DNA of 52,449 bases from Paenibacillus antarcticus (GCF_001637225.1 NZ_LVJI01000029.1:1-52449); one strand, 5' to 3'. Counted from the first letter of the stretch, positions 44,361 through 52,425 are shown. Translations and numbers: made by a program. Notes: generated by a model not told the origin, from the letters alone.

Positions 44361-44756
44361 ATGTCAAACAAAGTAGCAATTATTTCAAGTAACGGTGGTC
44401 TTTTCGACGCATATAAAGTATTTAATATCGCAACAGCAGCAGCAGCCTCTGACAAAGAAGTAGCCATTTTCTTTACATTTGAAGGGTTGAATTTAATTCA
44501 TAAGCGAGGTATGCATGGACTTCCCATGCCAGCTGGCAAAGAATTTATGGCAGAGGGATTTGCTAAAGCTAATATTCCAGCGATTCCTCAACTGGTTGAA
44601 ATGGCACAAGAGTTGGGTGTGAAATTCATCGCTTGCCAAATGACTATGGATGTAATGAATCTAACAAAGGAAGACTTTGTAGATAATATTGATGTTGGTG
44701 GAGCAGTTACATTCCTAGAATTTGCAAAAGATGCTGCTCCAACATTAACTTTTTAG
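44361..44756 (+). CDS. DsrE family sulfurtransferase, small form
   Basis: 131 residues. Starts KVAIISSNGGLFDAYKVFNI. The probable active-site cysteine is Cys92 in FIACQMTMDVMN. It lacks the lysine-rich insertion of the DsrE protein at 42588 but shares the QLVEMAQELGVKFI stretch, so the two are paralogues. GGAGG precedes the ATG. It is co-transcribed with the TusA-rhodanese gene, the likely partner. Confidence 0.87.
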   Translation: MSNKVAIISSNGGLFDAYKVFNIATAAAASDKEVAIFFTFEGLNLIHKRGMHGLPMPAGKEFMAEGFAKANIPAIPQLVEMAQELGVKFIACQMTMDVMNLTKEDFVDNIDVGGAVTFLEFAKDAAPTLTF

Positions 44757-44772
44757 AGTATGAGCAACAAAC

Positions 44773-44832
44773 TTAGTGAGAGGGTCTATCCTCTCACTAA
44801 AAAAAACAAAAAAATATACCTATGGGGGTAAT
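44773..44832. promoter_or_regulatory. Hairpin followed by CstR-like operator 4
   Basis: TTAGTGAGAGG and CCTCTCACTAA form an 11-bp stem (44773-44800) followed by A8, not T, so it is not a standard terminator on this strand. Then ATACCTATGGGGGTAAT (44816-44832) resembles the other CstR sites. Its GGGGG also serves as the ribosome binding site of the next gene. Confidence 0.6.
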
Positions 44833-44836
44833 GTGA

Positions 44837-45970
44837 GTGACAGTAACAAAATGGACAGCAGCTGATGTTGCTCGTAAAGTCATTGAAAATCAATCACTAT
44901 TCATTTTGGATGTACGTAATGCAGATGCATTCCAAGACTGGAAAATCGAAGGACATCAATTCGATTATCTAAATATTCCTTATTTCGAATTATTGGATGG
45001 TGTAGAGGGCATATTGCCTCAAATTCCATCGGACAAAGATATATTAGTTGTTTGCGCTAAAGAAGGTTCATCCATTATGGTAGCTGAAATGTTGAGTGAA
45101 GCTGATACTACCCTATCACTAAGTTATTTAGAAGGTGGTATGAAATCTTGGAGTGGTTACTTAGAGCCAATAAAAGTAGCGGATCTTTCAGGTAACGGTG
45201 AATTATATCAATTTGTACGTTTAGGAAAAGGTTGTCTGTCCTATATGGTCATCTCTGAGGGTGAAGCAGCACTGATTGATGCCGTAAGATTTACTGAAGT
45301 ATTCACAAGCTTTGCACAAGAGAAGAACGTTACAATTAAACACGTATTTGATACACATCTACATGCCGATCATATTTCAGGAGGGCGTTCTATTGCAGAG
45401 GCTACTGGAGCAACATACTACTTGCCTTCGAAGGATGCAGAAGAAGTCGTATTTGATTATACGCCGCTTGAGGATGGGTTAACGGTTCAACTTGGTGCTT
45501 CAAACATTGATGTAGGTGCACTATACTCACCAGGTCATACCATTGGATCAACTTCATTTGTAGTAGACGGTAAGTATCTATTAACAGGTGATATTCTATT
45601 CATTGATTCTATTGGTCGTCCTGACTTAGCTGGCCTTGCGGATGATTGGGTAGGGGATCTTCGTGATACATTATATCGTCGTTATCGAGGACTTGCAGAG
45701 GACTTAATTGTTCTACCAGCACATTTTATGATTATCGATGAATTGAATGAAGATGGTACGGTTGCGAAACGATTAGGTGATTTACTCGCTGATAATCACG
45801 GTTTGAATATTGAAGATGAGCGTGAATTCCGTAGTATAGTAACCGATCATTTACCACCACAACCGAATGCTTATCAGCAAATTCGTCAAGTAAATATGGG
45901 GAAAATTACTCCAGATTATGATGAACAAACCGAAATGGAAATTGGTCCAAACCGTTGTGCAGTACGTTAA
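44837..45970 (+). CDS. Rhodanese-persulfide dioxygenase fusion (CstB-related)
   Basis: 377 residues from a GTG with GGGGG eight bases upstream. Residues 5-110 are a rhodanese domain (FILDVRNADAFQDW, Cys73 in VVCAKEGSS, EGGMKSW). Residues 120-345 are an ETHE1-type metallo-beta-lactamase domain with the iron ligands HLHADH (His174, His176, Asp178, His179), GHTIGS (His234), GDILF (Asp252) and PAHF (His296). The enzyme would oxidise persulfide to sulfite. S. aureus CstB has the dioxygenase first and rhodanese last, so the order here is reversed. The sulfite formed would be exported by TauE downstream. Confidence 0.88.
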   Translation: MTVTKWTAADVARKVIENQSLFILDVRNADAFQDWKIEGHQFDYLNIPYFELLDGVEGILPQIPSDKDILVVCAKEGSSIMVAEMLSEADTTLSLSYLEGGMKSWSGYLEPIKVADLSGNGELYQFVRLGKGCLSYMVISEGEAALIDAVRFTEVFTSFAQEKNVTIKHVFDTHLHADHISGGRSIAEATGATYYLPSKDAEEVVFDYTPLEDGLTVQLGASNIDVGALYSPGHTIGSTSFVVDGKYLLTGDILFIDSIGRPDLAGLADDWVGDLRDTLYRRYRGLAEDLIVLPAHFMIIDELNEDGTVAKRLGDLLADNHGLNIEDEREFRSIVTDHLPPQPNAYQQIRQVNMGKITPDYDEQTEMEIGPNRCAVR

Positions 45971-46023
45971 TTCATTAACATGAAATAAATAGCATACAAA
46001 AAATTGAAATGAGGTTATTTAAA

Positions 46024-46251
46024 ATGAAAGCAGACAAAGTAGTAGACGCAAAAGGACTAGCATGTCCTATGCCAATCGTTAGAACAAAAAAGGCAATGGA
46101 TTCCGTTGCTTCAGGTGAAGTAGTAGAGATTCATGTAACTGACAAAGGTGCACTTGCAGATTTTCCAGCTTGGGCAAATGCAGGTGGACATACAATTTTA
46201 GAACAATCGGAAGACGCCGGCGTATTTAAATTCTATATAAAAAAAGCGTAA
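46024..46251 (+). CDS. TusA-like sulfur carrier
   Basis: 75 residues from the ATG at 46024, nine bases after GAGG; an ATG at 46009 has none. The carrier cysteine is in DAKGLACPMPIVRTKKAM. It is close in sequence to the TusA half of the fusion at 43781, so one is likely derived from the other. A small soluble carrier would take sulfur between the rhodaneses, DsrE proteins and the dioxygenase. A GGCGGG/CCCGCC hairpin without T run follows at 46265-46292. Confidence 0.88.
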   Translation: MKADKVVDAKGLACPMPIVRTKKAMDSVASGEVVEIHVTDKGALADFPAWANAGGHTILEQSEDAGVFKFYIKKA

Positions 46252-46317
46252 TTGGTTCTTTTAGGCGGGTTTTCGATCATCGAAGCCCGCCATCGTTATT
46301 AGAAAGAAGGGTAACGT

Positions 46318-47094
46318 GTGGATATCACATTTATTGTTGTCATATTATTAATTGGTTTTATCGGCTCTTTTGTATCAGGGATGCTTGGTGTTGGGGGTGC
46401 TATTATTAATTACCCAATGCTTTTATATATCCCGCCACTATTTGGGATAGCAGCCTTTACAGCTCATCAGGTTTCAGGTATTACTGCGGTCCAAGTATTG
46501 TTTGCATCGATCGCGGGAGTTTGGGCTTATCGTAGAGGTGGCTATCTCAATAAGTCACTGATTATCTACATGGGTGGATCTATTTTACTCGGAAGCTTTA
46601 TTGGTAGCTTTGGCTCGTCTTATTTATCGGAGCAGTCTGTAAATGTTGTGTATGCGATACTCGCTACAATAGCAGCAATCATGATGTTTGTACCGAAAAA
46701 ACATATCGATGATAATCCATTAGATAAAGTAACATTTAATAAAACACTAGCAGTAGTTCTAGCGTTAATAGTTGGAGTAGGGTCAGGCATTGTTGGTGCC
46801 GCTGGTGGATTTTTACTTGTACCCATTATGCTAGTTGTGCTAAAAATTCCAACGCGAATGACGATTGCTACGAGTTTAGCCATTACATTTATCTCCTCTA
46901 TAGGAGGGAGTATTGGTAAATTAATGACAGGGCAAGTCGATTACTTGCCAGCAATTATCATGATTGTTGCGAGTCTTCTTGCAGCTTCACTGGGTGCTAA
47001 AGTTGGTAAAAAATTGAATGCGAAGGCTTTGCAAGCCATTTTAGCGGTATTGATTTTAGCTACTGCTATTAAAATATGGATTGATTTATTCTAA
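46318..47094 (+). CDS. tauE: TauE/SafE family sulfite/sulfur anion exporter
   Basis: 258 residues with about eight membrane helices. The family pattern is a duplicated half beginning IGFIGSFVSGMLGVGGAIINYPMLLY and again VGVGSGIVGAAGGFLLVPIM. GTG start with AGAAGGG before it. At the end of a persulfide-oxidation operon the most likely cargo is sulfite or a related sulfur oxyanion. This is inferred from context and from its presence in the S. aureus cst locus. Confidence 0.87.
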   Translation: MDITFIVVILLIGFIGSFVSGMLGVGGAIINYPMLLYIPPLFGIAAFTAHQVSGITAVQVLFASIAGVWAYRRGGYLNKSLIIYMGGSILLGSFIGSFGSSYLSEQSVNVVYAILATIAAIMMFVPKKHIDDNPLDKVTFNKTLAVVLALIVGVGSGIVGAAGGFLLVPIMLVVLKIPTRMTIATSLAITFISSIGGSIGKLMTGQVDYLPAIIMIVASLLAASLGAKVGKKLNAKALQAILAVLILATAIKIWIDLF

Positions 47095-47284
47095 AGTAAG
47101 TTAAATATTTAGTACTTGTTACTAACGCAGGGGGATGTAGCATTATTGCCAAATATAAAGGTAATCGATGTATGATCATGATTCTACCAGAGTGAAAGTT
47201 TTCACCATGATTAAGTCCTACCCTAGTAAATATAAACTGTACCCTATGTAAAGGATATTGTAAAAAAGTTAGGAAACTTGAAGG

Positions 47285-47320
47285 AGATGGCGTCTGTATT
47301 CTACAGGCGTCATCTTTTTA
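47285..47320 (+). terminator. Terminator of the sulfur cluster
   Basis: GATGGCGTCTGTA pairs with TACAGGCGTCATC (two G-U pairs), then TTTTTA. The intron fragment begins at the very next base. 47095-47284 has no supported gene. Confidence 0.7.
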
Positions 47321-47420
47321 GTGCGCCCAGCATGGTGCTATCTAGGGTTTAAGTTCCGAGTGGTGAAGGCAGTAGTAGCCATTAGCTTAAGGCAAGGGTG
47401 TCCACCGTGAGGTGGAATCT
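47321..47420 (+). mobile_element. 5' end fragment of a group II intron
   Basis: Starts GTGCG, the group II 5' splice consensus, and continues with the conserved domain I stretches TCTAGGGTTTAAGTTCCGA, GTGAAGGCAGTAGTAG and CATTAGCTTAAGGCAAGGG. It then ends abruptly after GGAATCT. No domain V or reverse transcriptase follows. It begins right after a terminator T run, the usual target of bacterial class C introns. Class C itself cannot be proved from 100 bp. Confidence 0.75.
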
Positions 47421-47539
47421 TGTAAGAGGACAAGAACATATACCTAATGGAATCCGCGCTAGGCGCGGCTTTTATATTTTATAGGTACAAGTTCTTGTCC
47501 TTTGCTCGAGACAAGAACTTGTACCGTTAGCCGCGGAGT
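47421..47539. repeat. Family A interspersed repeat, 119 bp (copy 2)
   Basis: Almost identical to 40788-40906, with the same 16-bp hairpin. It begins exactly where the group II intron fragment ends, so its insertion or a deletion at its edge truncated the intron. 47540-47843 has no supported gene; a family B-like TAAGCTAAAGGGCAG is at 47722. Confidence 0.8.
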
Positions 47540-47843
47540 CAAGTCCCTGATGTTTACAAATTTCGAATGACAACAATAATGTCTCATTAAACAACGCTTT
47601 TAAGCGTTCTAAGTAGGTTAGAATCAAGCGTACTCCACAACACGGCATCTGTCGGAAGACAATATAATATCTAATGCTAATCGACATAGTTCAAGAATAA
47701 AATTACGGTGGACTATGATGATTAAGCTAAAGGGCAGTTATGTGTAATAGATGAATCATGTTTCTGAGTTTTCTTTTTTTGTAATAATTATCGATCTATT
47801 CTCCATACTAAGGTTATATTTGAAAAATAAATGGAGGATATAT

Positions 47844-48320
47844 ATGAATCAGAAAGTAACTTGTTTTTTTCTCTTGATATTTTGCTTATTGTTTAGTTCA
47901 GTAAACAATGTAGAAGCTCGATCCCTCAAAATGGAAGATCCATATATAAAAAATACAGAACAATGGTCAGTTCAGATTGACCATCCCATGTTTAACGAAC
48001 AAGGTATGGCAAAACCTAAGCCTGGTATTGCTAATATGTATAGCTTAGTAATAAAAAATACTGGAGAAACACTTCATAATATAACCATTGAAGGGTATAG
48101 AAACGATCCAGAGTCTCCTACAAAATTTGGATTATTTTCAACTCTTGTTGGAACGGTTTCCTCTGGAAATGAAGCATTTTCGCATACGAATTTTCCGGTA
48201 TCTGCTAAATCTAATCATGTAGAGATTGTTATCTCATGGCAGGATAACCCCATAATAAGTAAAGGGCACGCTATAGACGGAAGAAAGTACAAGCAAACAT
48301 TTACCTTCGAAGTTAATTGA
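47844..48320 (+). CDS. Secreted protein of unknown function
   Basis: 158 residues from the ATG at 47844, preceded by GGAGGA. Longer upstream starts lack a ribosome binding site. A signal peptide (VTCFFLLIFCLLFSSVNNVEA) is followed by a compact beta-rich domain (MYSLVIKNTGETLHNITIEG, HVEIVISWQD, KYKQTFTFEVN) like an immunoglobulin-type or FixG-like fold. No lipobox. Family not recognised. Confidence 0.6.
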   Translation: MNQKVTCFFLLIFCLLFSSVNNVEARSLKMEDPYIKNTEQWSVQIDHPMFNEQGMAKPKPGIANMYSLVIKNTGETLHNITIEGYRNDPESPTKFGLFSTLVGTVSSGNEAFSHTNFPVSAKSNHVEIVISWQDNPIISKGHAIDGRKYKQTFTFEVN

Positions 48321-48370
48321 ACTAGAAGATTTTCCTAGCTTTTGTCATAAAGATAATAATCTAATATCCT

Positions 48371-48432
48371 CACTAACGGGACACTATAGTTGAATGATAT
48401 ACATTGATGAGTAGGCGCTACGGAAACCTGTT
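48371..48432. repeat. Family B repeat with terminator-like hairpin
   Basis: CACTAACGGGACACTATAGT, then TTGAATGATATACATTGATG and GTAGGC..AACCTGTTTTTT. Same arrangement as 26006-26080. 48433-48832 has no gene; it contains GGTGCTAT/ATAGCACC (48611-48670) and AGCACC/GGTGCT (48724-48758) hairpins, each followed by T-rich sequence. Confidence 0.6.
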
Positions 48433-48832
48433 TTTTCTAAATTTCTTTATCGAGCACAAGGGCAAGTAACAGCATATTTTCAAACAAGTTGATAATAATC
48501 TGTTACTTATTTTCACGTTGGATCCCTTGAGGAATTTTGTGAAACAATATTTCAATGGGGTTGTGGAAATGAATGAGGATAATTTAAATCAAATGATTCA
48601 AATAAGCTGGGGTGCTATAACAGTTAGTGAGAGAAGGAGCTACCTCTGTATAGTTAAGTTAAATAGCACCATTCTCTTTTTTGCTTAGTTTAATGGAAGG
48701 ACCGTTTAAAAACGGACATATGAAGCACCTGTCTTCACACTTTGGGGGGATCGGTGCTTTTGTTCATTTATATAAAAATTTATGTTTATCCATTGTAACC
48801 ATCCTCTTTCAAATAGGATGTAAAATGATCAG

Positions 48833-48854
48833 TTATTGACTGCATGGTCAATAA
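48833..48854. promoter_or_regulatory. TetR operator upstream of its own gene
   Basis: TTATTGAC-TGCATG-GTCAATAA, eight-base perfect arms. The left arm includes TTGACT as a possible -35. The TTGAC-N6-GTCAA core recurs at 49466-49481. Confidence 0.7.
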
Positions 48855-48870
48855 TTGATATATTAATCCC

Positions 48871-49446
48871 ATGAGTAGACCAAGAGAATTTGATGTCGAT
48901 CGTGTATTACACCAGACTATGGAAGTGTTCTGGAATCAAGGCTTCAAAGCAACTTCTTATGAGGACCTTACGCGTACTACAGGAGTCAAAAAGCAAAGTT
49001 TGTACTGTGTTTTTAAAGACAAGCGATCGTTGTTCCTGAAGGCGCTGGCACTTTACCGTGAACAGGTTATAGCGAAACTGAAGGAAATTGAAGCCCTGGA
49101 TTCGTCTCCCGGTGATAAACTGGATGCCTTACGATATTCCCTTTTAGACGATGAAACTGGCTGCCAAGGGTGTCTAATTGTGAATGCATCACTCGAATTC
49201 GGAACAGATGACGAGCAGGTCACACGCGAAGCTGAGCTCATGGTAGAGGAGGTTCAACTGGTATTAGAGAAGATCATAAGTAGTGGCCAGAAACAACAGT
49301 TAATTTCCAACCGGTATACGAGTATAGAGCTTGCATCTTATCTAAATAACACCATTCTTGGTGTGAGAGTTATGGAGAAATCAGGTTCATCCCGTGAACA
49401 GATCGAGACGGTTCTGCGTACTTCATTTGGCATGATCATGTCTTGA
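48871..49446 (+). CDS. TetR/AcrR family regulator
   Basis: 191 residues. The helix-turn-helix is FDVDRVLHQTMEVFWNQGFKATSYEDLTRTTGVKKQSLYCVFKDKRSLF (residues about 7-55). The C-terminal part, with the cysteine pair GCQGCLIVN, is of the type found in quinone- or electrophile-sensing regulators such as those that control old yellow enzymes. The operator-like core TTGAC-N6-GTCAA lies before this gene and again before the flavin oxidoreductase downstream. Redox sensing by the cysteines is an inference. The ribosome binding site is weak. Confidence 0.85.
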   Translation: MSRPREFDVDRVLHQTMEVFWNQGFKATSYEDLTRTTGVKKQSLYCVFKDKRSLFLKALALYREQVIAKLKEIEALDSSPGDKLDALRYSLLDDETGCQGCLIVNASLEFGTDDEQVTREAELMVEEVQLVLEKIISSGQKQQLISNRYTSIELASYLNNTILGVRVMEKSGSSREQIETVLRTSFGMIMS

Positions 49447-49465
49447 TCTTTTTTTTGTGAAATTC

Positions 49466-49481
49466 TTGACTACGAAGTCAA
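49466..49481. promoter_or_regulatory. TetR operator upstream of the old yellow enzyme
   Basis: TTGAC-TACGAA-GTCAA, the same core as at 48836-48851. It lies 170 bp before the flavin oxidoreductase start. Confidence 0.65.
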
Positions 49482-49651
49482 AAATAATTTAAGGCGGATT
49501 AATACACCATGAAACCTTGAAGGAGGTGGGGCTTTTCGATAAAAATCGTGTATTGATTCATTTGGAAGTAACGTCTAGCTGTTAACCAGGCTGGTTGCTG
49601 TTTAACATCTCCTAGGTCAACTTATATAAAACGAAATATGTGGAGGTTATT

Positions 49652-50692
49652 ATGAATTATTCTCAATCCGTAGAAGCATTGTTCCAACCTATAGAGTTAG
49701 GTCACTTGAAGTTATCCAATCGGATCGTGATGGCGCCGATGACGCGTCAATTTTCTCCGGACGGTATCCCGGGTTTGAATGTTGCTAGCTATTACCGCCG
49801 CAGAGCAGAGAACGCAGTGGGGCTTATTGTGACGGAAGGGACGATAATTAATCACCCGGATGCATCCAATCAAGCGAATGTGCCGCATTTTTATGGGGAA
49901 GCTGCAATGAATGGCTGGGCACATGTTGTATCTGAAGTACATGAAGCTGGCGGTCGAATTATTCCACAGATCTGGCATATGGGAGCCAAAGGTCATGTTA
50001 ATGATTATTCGGAAGCTGAAATTGCTACAATCGTTCAGGAATTCGCAAAAGCAGCCTCTGAAGCGAAACGTATTGGGTTCGATGGTGTTGAAATCCATGG
50101 AGCGCACGGCTATCTGATCGACCAATTCCTATATGAGAAAACCAATTCACGTACGGATCGTTACGGTGGAGATATGATGGCTCGCACACGTTTTGCAGTT
50201 GAAGTGATTGAGGCTTGCCGTGAAGTAGTCGGACCGGAATTCCCTATTGTACTGCGTTTATCTCAGTGGAAGACAGATGATTATCAGGCTAAACTGGCTG
50301 AAACACCGGAATTGCTGGAGCAACTTCTCGCACCGTTGGTTCAAGCTGGAGTAGATATCTTCCACTGTTCCACACGCCGTTTCTGGGAGCCGGAATTCGA
50401 AGGGTCTGATCTGAATTTTGCTGGATGGACCAAAAAACTGACTGGCAAACCGACAATCACCGTTGGATCGATTGGTCTTGATGGTGACTTTACAAGTCTG
50501 TTCACGGAAGGTAAAGGGGCAACCAACGTCGGCATCGAGGGTTTGGTGCAACGACTTGAGAATAATGAGTTTGATCTGGTTGCTGTAGGACGTGCTCTTC
50601 TGGTCGACCCTGCATGGGCTAAAAAAGTTCAAGAAGGACGTACCGATGATTTGCTTCCATTTACAAGAGATGCGATGATGGAGCTGACTTAA
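49652..50692 (+). CDS. Old yellow enzyme family NADH:flavin oxidoreductase
   Basis: 346 residues from the ATG at 49652 with GGAGG six bases before. The TIM-barrel signatures are LSNRIVMAPMTR, GLIVTEGT, IGFDGVEIHGAHGYLIDQF, TNSRTDRYGG and DLVAVGRALLVDPAW. It would reduce activated alkenes or quinones with FMN and NAD(P)H. Between QIWHMGA (residue 111) and EAEIATIV (121) the usual 25-30 residue loop, which helps cover the active site, is missing. The protein is shorter than its relatives for this reason. It is probably induced through the TetR regulator. Confidence 0.88.
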   Translation: MNYSQSVEALFQPIELGHLKLSNRIVMAPMTRQFSPDGIPGLNVASYYRRRAENAVGLIVTEGTIINHPDASNQANVPHFYGEAAMNGWAHVVSEVHEAGGRIIPQIWHMGAKGHVNDYSEAEIATIVQEFAKAASEAKRIGFDGVEIHGAHGYLIDQFLYEKTNSRTDRYGGDMMARTRFAVEVIEACREVVGPEFPIVLRLSQWKTDDYQAKLAETPELLEQLLAPLVQAGVDIFHCSTRRFWEPEFEGSDLNFAGWTKKLTGKPTITVGSIGLDGDFTSLFTEGKGATNVGIEGLVQRLENNEFDLVAVGRALLVDPAWAKKVQEGRTDDLLPFTRDAMMELT

Positions 50693-50726
50693 TTGAATTT
50701 ATAGTTGTTGGTGATTCATCTATAAA

Positions 50727-50770
50727 AAGCAGTGGTAGACCATAAATAGCGGTCCACCACTGCTTTTTTT
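50727..50770 (+). terminator. Terminator of the old yellow enzyme gene
   Basis: AGCAGTGGTAGACC and GGTCCACCACTGCT form the stem with small bulges, then T7. Confidence 0.8.
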
Positions 50771-50857
50771 GTTTCCAGTAAGTGTTGTACTGCATAGACG
50801 GAGGGCACAGCAGTCTTAAAGAATGAACACTTCGAGATTGCCGGTGCCCATTTTAAG

Positions 50858-51006
50858 TGTAAGAGGACAAGAACATATACCTATTGGAACCCGCGCTAGG
50901 CGGGCTTTTTTAATTTTATGGGTACAAGTTCTTGTCCTTTGCTCGAGACAAGAACTTGTACCTATTGCCGAAAATGGACAAGAACTTGTACCGTTAGCCA
51001 GGGAGT
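50858..51006. repeat. Family A interspersed repeat (copy 3, extended)
   Basis: TGTAAGAGGACAAGAACATA to GTTAGCCAGGGAGT. It has the same two hairpins as the other copies, but GGACAAGAACTTGTACC occurs a second time (50977-50993), giving a longer unit of 149 bp. A family B core TAAGCTAACGGGCAG follows at 51207. 51007-51456 otherwise has no supported gene. Confidence 0.75.
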
Positions 51007-51456
51007 CAAGCCCGAGACGTTTACAAATTACAGGTGACAACAATAACATTTCATTAAATACCGCTTATTAGCGTTTTTTTGTTTTTTAAGGGACCAAAGT
51101 AGGTTCGAATCATATGTACCCGACAACACGGCATTAGTTGGATGACAAGACTGTGTACCGTTAACCGAAATAGGCTAAGAATATGTTCCGGTGGACGATG
51201 ATGATTAAGCTAACGGGCAGTTTACGCAACAAAATCATCAATATTTGCGTATTAGTCTTTGTGGTAAAATATGGGCATGAGAATTTTTTGGGATTTTATG
51301 CGCGGAGTATAGAAAAATGGAGCAGTTAGGAAGCTTATCATTTTATTCATTATAACAGTTGTCGTGATGAGTGGTCTCGTAATTAACGGTAAGGAAGTAT
51401 CAGCATGCGATTTTAATCGCACGTTGCAAAATCTATATACGAGGAGAATTCACACA

Positions 51457-52314
51457 ATGAAAAAAATTATTCTTAGCACTGCACTTGCTCTAAGCCTTAT
51501 TGCTGCATCGGTGCCTGTTCATGCGGCAGAGAGTCATCCGATTATCATGGATGGCGTTGCGATCACATCCGATGTACAGACTGAGATGAAGAACGGTCGT
51601 ACAATGGTGCCTTTGCGCGTGATCAGCGAAAATCTGGAGGCTGTGGTCGATTGGTCGGGCTCGGAAGTGACGATTACGAGAGATGACATGAAAATAACCT
51701 TGCAACTGAACAGCAACACCGCAGTGAAAGATGGAAAGACACTGGAGTTGGATGTGCAGCCGTACATCCAAAATAATCGCACCCTCGTTCCGCTTCGCTT
51801 TCTAGCGGAAACGTTCGGCTGTACGGTCAATTACAGCAACGGTACGGTTACGGTCGTTACCGCGCCCTTGATGATCAATGGAGTGAAAGTGACAACTTTG
51901 CAATATGAATACCACATGATAATAGGCGGCTACAGGCAGCAGTTCAGTGGCAAGCGTTATAACGAAGAGATTTATGCGCTCTTTGAGTCGAATAAAGGTG
52001 CTAAGGTGGATGCTCCGACGAATTATGGGTGGTATGAAAATTGGGATACTTTAGGGTGGAATACGAAAACCGGGCAATATGATTTTCTGGACGCGGCAGG
52101 AAATAGTGTCCAACGCTTTGATCCCTATATTCTGAGTGATCCATCTGGGCTCAACGGATTCACGGAAGAACAATTGGCAGACTATCCGAAAGCGCTGATT
52201 TTTGACGCTGTGGAGGGGCAATGGTATAAGTTCAGCGAGACTGCGCTGGATTCCATTGCTAAATTGATGAAAACAGCTGAACAAAACGGTTTGATGAAGA
52301 GTACGGAAATGTAA
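51457..52314 (+). CDS. Secreted copper amine oxidase N-terminal-like domain protein
   Basis: 285 residues from the ATG at 51457 with GAGGAG before it. Signal peptide KKIILSTALALSLIAASVPVHA. Residues about 30-130 contain the paired NGRTMVPLRVISENLEAVVDW and NNRTLVPLRFLAETFGCTVNY repeats of the CuAO-N domain, common on the surface of paenibacilli. The C-terminal ~150 residues (YNEEIYALFESNKGAKVDAP, LSDPSGLNGFTEEQLADYPK) are not recognised. Just upstream a hydrophobic relic frame (LIILFIITVVVMSGLVINGK) precedes it. Single gene. Confidence 0.85.
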   Translation: MKKIILSTALALSLIAASVPVHAAESHPIIMDGVAITSDVQTEMKNGRTMVPLRVISENLEAVVDWSGSEVTITRDDMKITLQLNSNTAVKDGKTLELDVQPYIQNNRTLVPLRFLAETFGCTVNYSNGTVTVVTAPLMINGVKVTTLQYEYHMIIGGYRQQFSGKRYNEEIYALFESNKGAKVDAPTNYGWYENWDTLGWNTKTGQYDFLDAAGNSVQRFDPYILSDPSGLNGFTEEQLADYPKALIFDAVEGQWYKFSETALDSIAKLMKTAEQNGLMKSTEM

Positions 52315-52357
52315 ATGATACAGACTGGGGAAGCGTACAGTTATCGCTCCGGTCATT

Positions 52358-52425
52358 GAACTAACGGGACACGATAGCTCAATAAAGACACAAAGGTAGC
52401 CGGTCATTAGATCGGCTACCTTTGT
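52358..52425. repeat. Family B core followed by a terminator
   Basis: GAACTAACGGGACACGATAG, then CAAAGGTAGCCG and CGGCTACCTTTG in a 12-base stem with T-rich end. It likely ends transcription from the gene at 51457. Confidence 0.7.

Noticed and set aside
44773..44800. Transcription terminator inside the sulfur cluster
   Set aside because: The stem is followed by A8, not T, on the coding strand; kept only as a hairpin.
47472..47687. Minus-strand 71-residue protein
   Set aside because: Its C-terminus is the translation of the family A hairpin; the same peptide appears at every copy of the repeat.
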